A DNA stretch of 64,000 nt from Algoriphagus chordae (lineage in GTDB: Bacteria; Bacteroidota; Bacteroidia; Cytophagales; Cyclobacteriaceae), in NCBI RefSeq assembly GCF_003254055.1, contig NZ_QKZT01000004.1:124001-188000 (forward strand), given 5' to 3'. The translations under genes were made by a program, and so were the position numbers. Below are positions 63,408 through 64,000 of the stretch, in pieces. Position 1 is the first letter of the stretch. Every line of letters starts with the position of its first letter. Under the pieces are notes generated by a model, which worked only from the letters and a program-made list of their open reading frames with translations, was not told the DNA's origin and did not search any database.

Positions 63408-64000
63408 TTATTCGAAAATCATTTCAGGAATTTCTCCTTCTATTATCATTTTACCAGCTGTTTTGGACTTGATTTCTTCTATCGAAACACCTGGTGCTCT
63501 TTCACGCAAGATAAAACCACCTGAGGGAGAGATTTCTAAAACAGCAAGATCAGTGACTATTTTCTTTACACAGCGAATCCCTGTGATTGGAAGGGAGCAT
63601 TCAGCGAGCAGTTTTGATTCGCCTGATCGAGAGCAATGCTGCATCGCTACGATGATGTTGTCTGCTGAAGCCACTAGATCCATCGCTCCACCCATTCCCT
63701 TGACCATTTTTCCCGGAATCTTCCAGTTGGAAATATCTCCGTTTTCGGACACTTCCATAGCTCCGAGTATGGTCAAATGCACATGCCCACCTCGTATCAT
63801 AGCGAAGGATTCTGCGGAGTTAAACAGTGCTGAGCCTTTCGCCATGGTCACGGTTTGCTTTCCGGCATTGATAAGATCTGGGTCAATCTCTTCTTCAGTA
63901 GGGAAGGGGCCGATACCCAGTAATCCATTTTCCGATTGAAGCACGACTTCCAACTGGTCAGGTATGTAATTAGCTACTAAGGTCGGAATACCAATTCCTA
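63408..64000 (-). CDS. scoB: 3-oxoacid CoA-transferase subunit B, cut by the window end
   Basis: The gene continues past 64000, so its start is not visible; the first Met at 63953 is internal. The visible 197 residues contain GIPTLVANYIP, the catalytic glutamate region LQSENGLLGIGP, GGHVHLTILGAMEVSENGDISNW, GKMVKGMGGAMDLV and a C-terminal PGVSIEEIKSKT. This is subunit B of an acetoacetate/succinyl-CoA:3-ketoacid CoA transferase (ScoB/AtoA type). Subunit A is expected next door, outside the window. Confidence 0.92.
   Translation of the reverse strand, partial: GIGIPTLVANYIPDQLEVVLQSENGLLGIGPFPTEEEIDPDLINAGKQTVTMAKGSALFNSAESFAMIRGGHVHLTILGAMEVSENGDISNWKIPGKMVKGMGGAMDLVASADNIIVAMQHCSRSGESKLLAECSLPITGIRCVKKIVTDLAVLEISPSGGFILRERAPGVSIEEIKSKTAGKMIIEGEIPEMIFE

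Noticed and set aside
63463..63939. 158-codon open frame on the plus strand
   Set aside because: Antisense to the CoA-transferase gene and of shadow composition.

Overview
The window reads as chromosomal DNA of a Bacteroidota bacterium, most likely order Cytophagales, family Cyclobacteriaceae (an Algoriphagus-like genome). The signs are a TonB-dependent receptor with an N-terminal carboxypeptidase-like regulatory domain, the gliding protein GldC, many lipoproteins and Bacteroidota-type DUF genes, little Shine-Dalgarno sequence before starts, and promoters of the TTTG-N19-21-TAnnTTTG type. No phage, insertion sequence, CRISPR array or rRNA operon was seen. Genes are densely packed and often overlap by 1 to 8 bases.

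Layout. 1-6.3 kb: the 3' end of a GH9 cellulase, a sialate O-acetylesterase, an alpha/beta hydrolase with a lipoprotein, a small outer-membrane protein and a GT-C membrane glycosyltransferase. 6.4-13.2 kb: a WYL-type regulator, a subtilisin-like lipoprotein protease, a small membrane protein, and an operon of an NlpC/P60 hydrolase with a GCPII-like M28 metallopeptidase. 13.4-17.8 kb: three adjacent secreted amidohydrolases, only the middle one keeping its metal ligands. 18.1-24 kb: a translationally coupled five-gene set (response regulator, membrane HEAT protein, processive GT2, YaiO-type TPR/beta-barrel protein, unknown membrane-anchored protein) that looks like a polysaccharide synthesis and export machine. 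It faces an LTA-synthase-like enzyme on the other strand.

26-36 kb: PmtA-like methyltransferase, DUF3253-like protein, MsrA, an unrecognised 555-residue protein, a lipoprotein, a membrane esterase with a GyrI-like protein, an SGNH hydrolase, and a GGT family protein with a carboxypeptidase-regulatory-domain protein. 36-44 kb: DEAD-box helicase, N-acetylmuramidase, DinB protein, a tandem 250-base duplication carrying a remnant of the end of serA, a natural phosphatase-phosphoglycerate dehydrogenase fusion, small DUF proteins and a BCCT transporter. 44-50 kb: a TetR - ABC - HlyD - TolC exporter operon whose ATPase domain has lost several catalytic motifs. 51-54 kb: a four-gene operon with two glycosyltransferases of the TIGR04282/TIGR04283 type. 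54-64 kb: GAPDH, two identical tRNA-Glu genes, a large c-type-cytochrome HEAT protein, a TonB receptor, GldC, and a CoA-transferase subunit cut by the window end.

The strongest candidates for new biology are the 18.1-24 kb glycan cluster, the exporter with a degenerate ATPase domain, and the amidohydrolase trio. Motif positions were read from the sequence. Family names come from memory of the families, with no database search.
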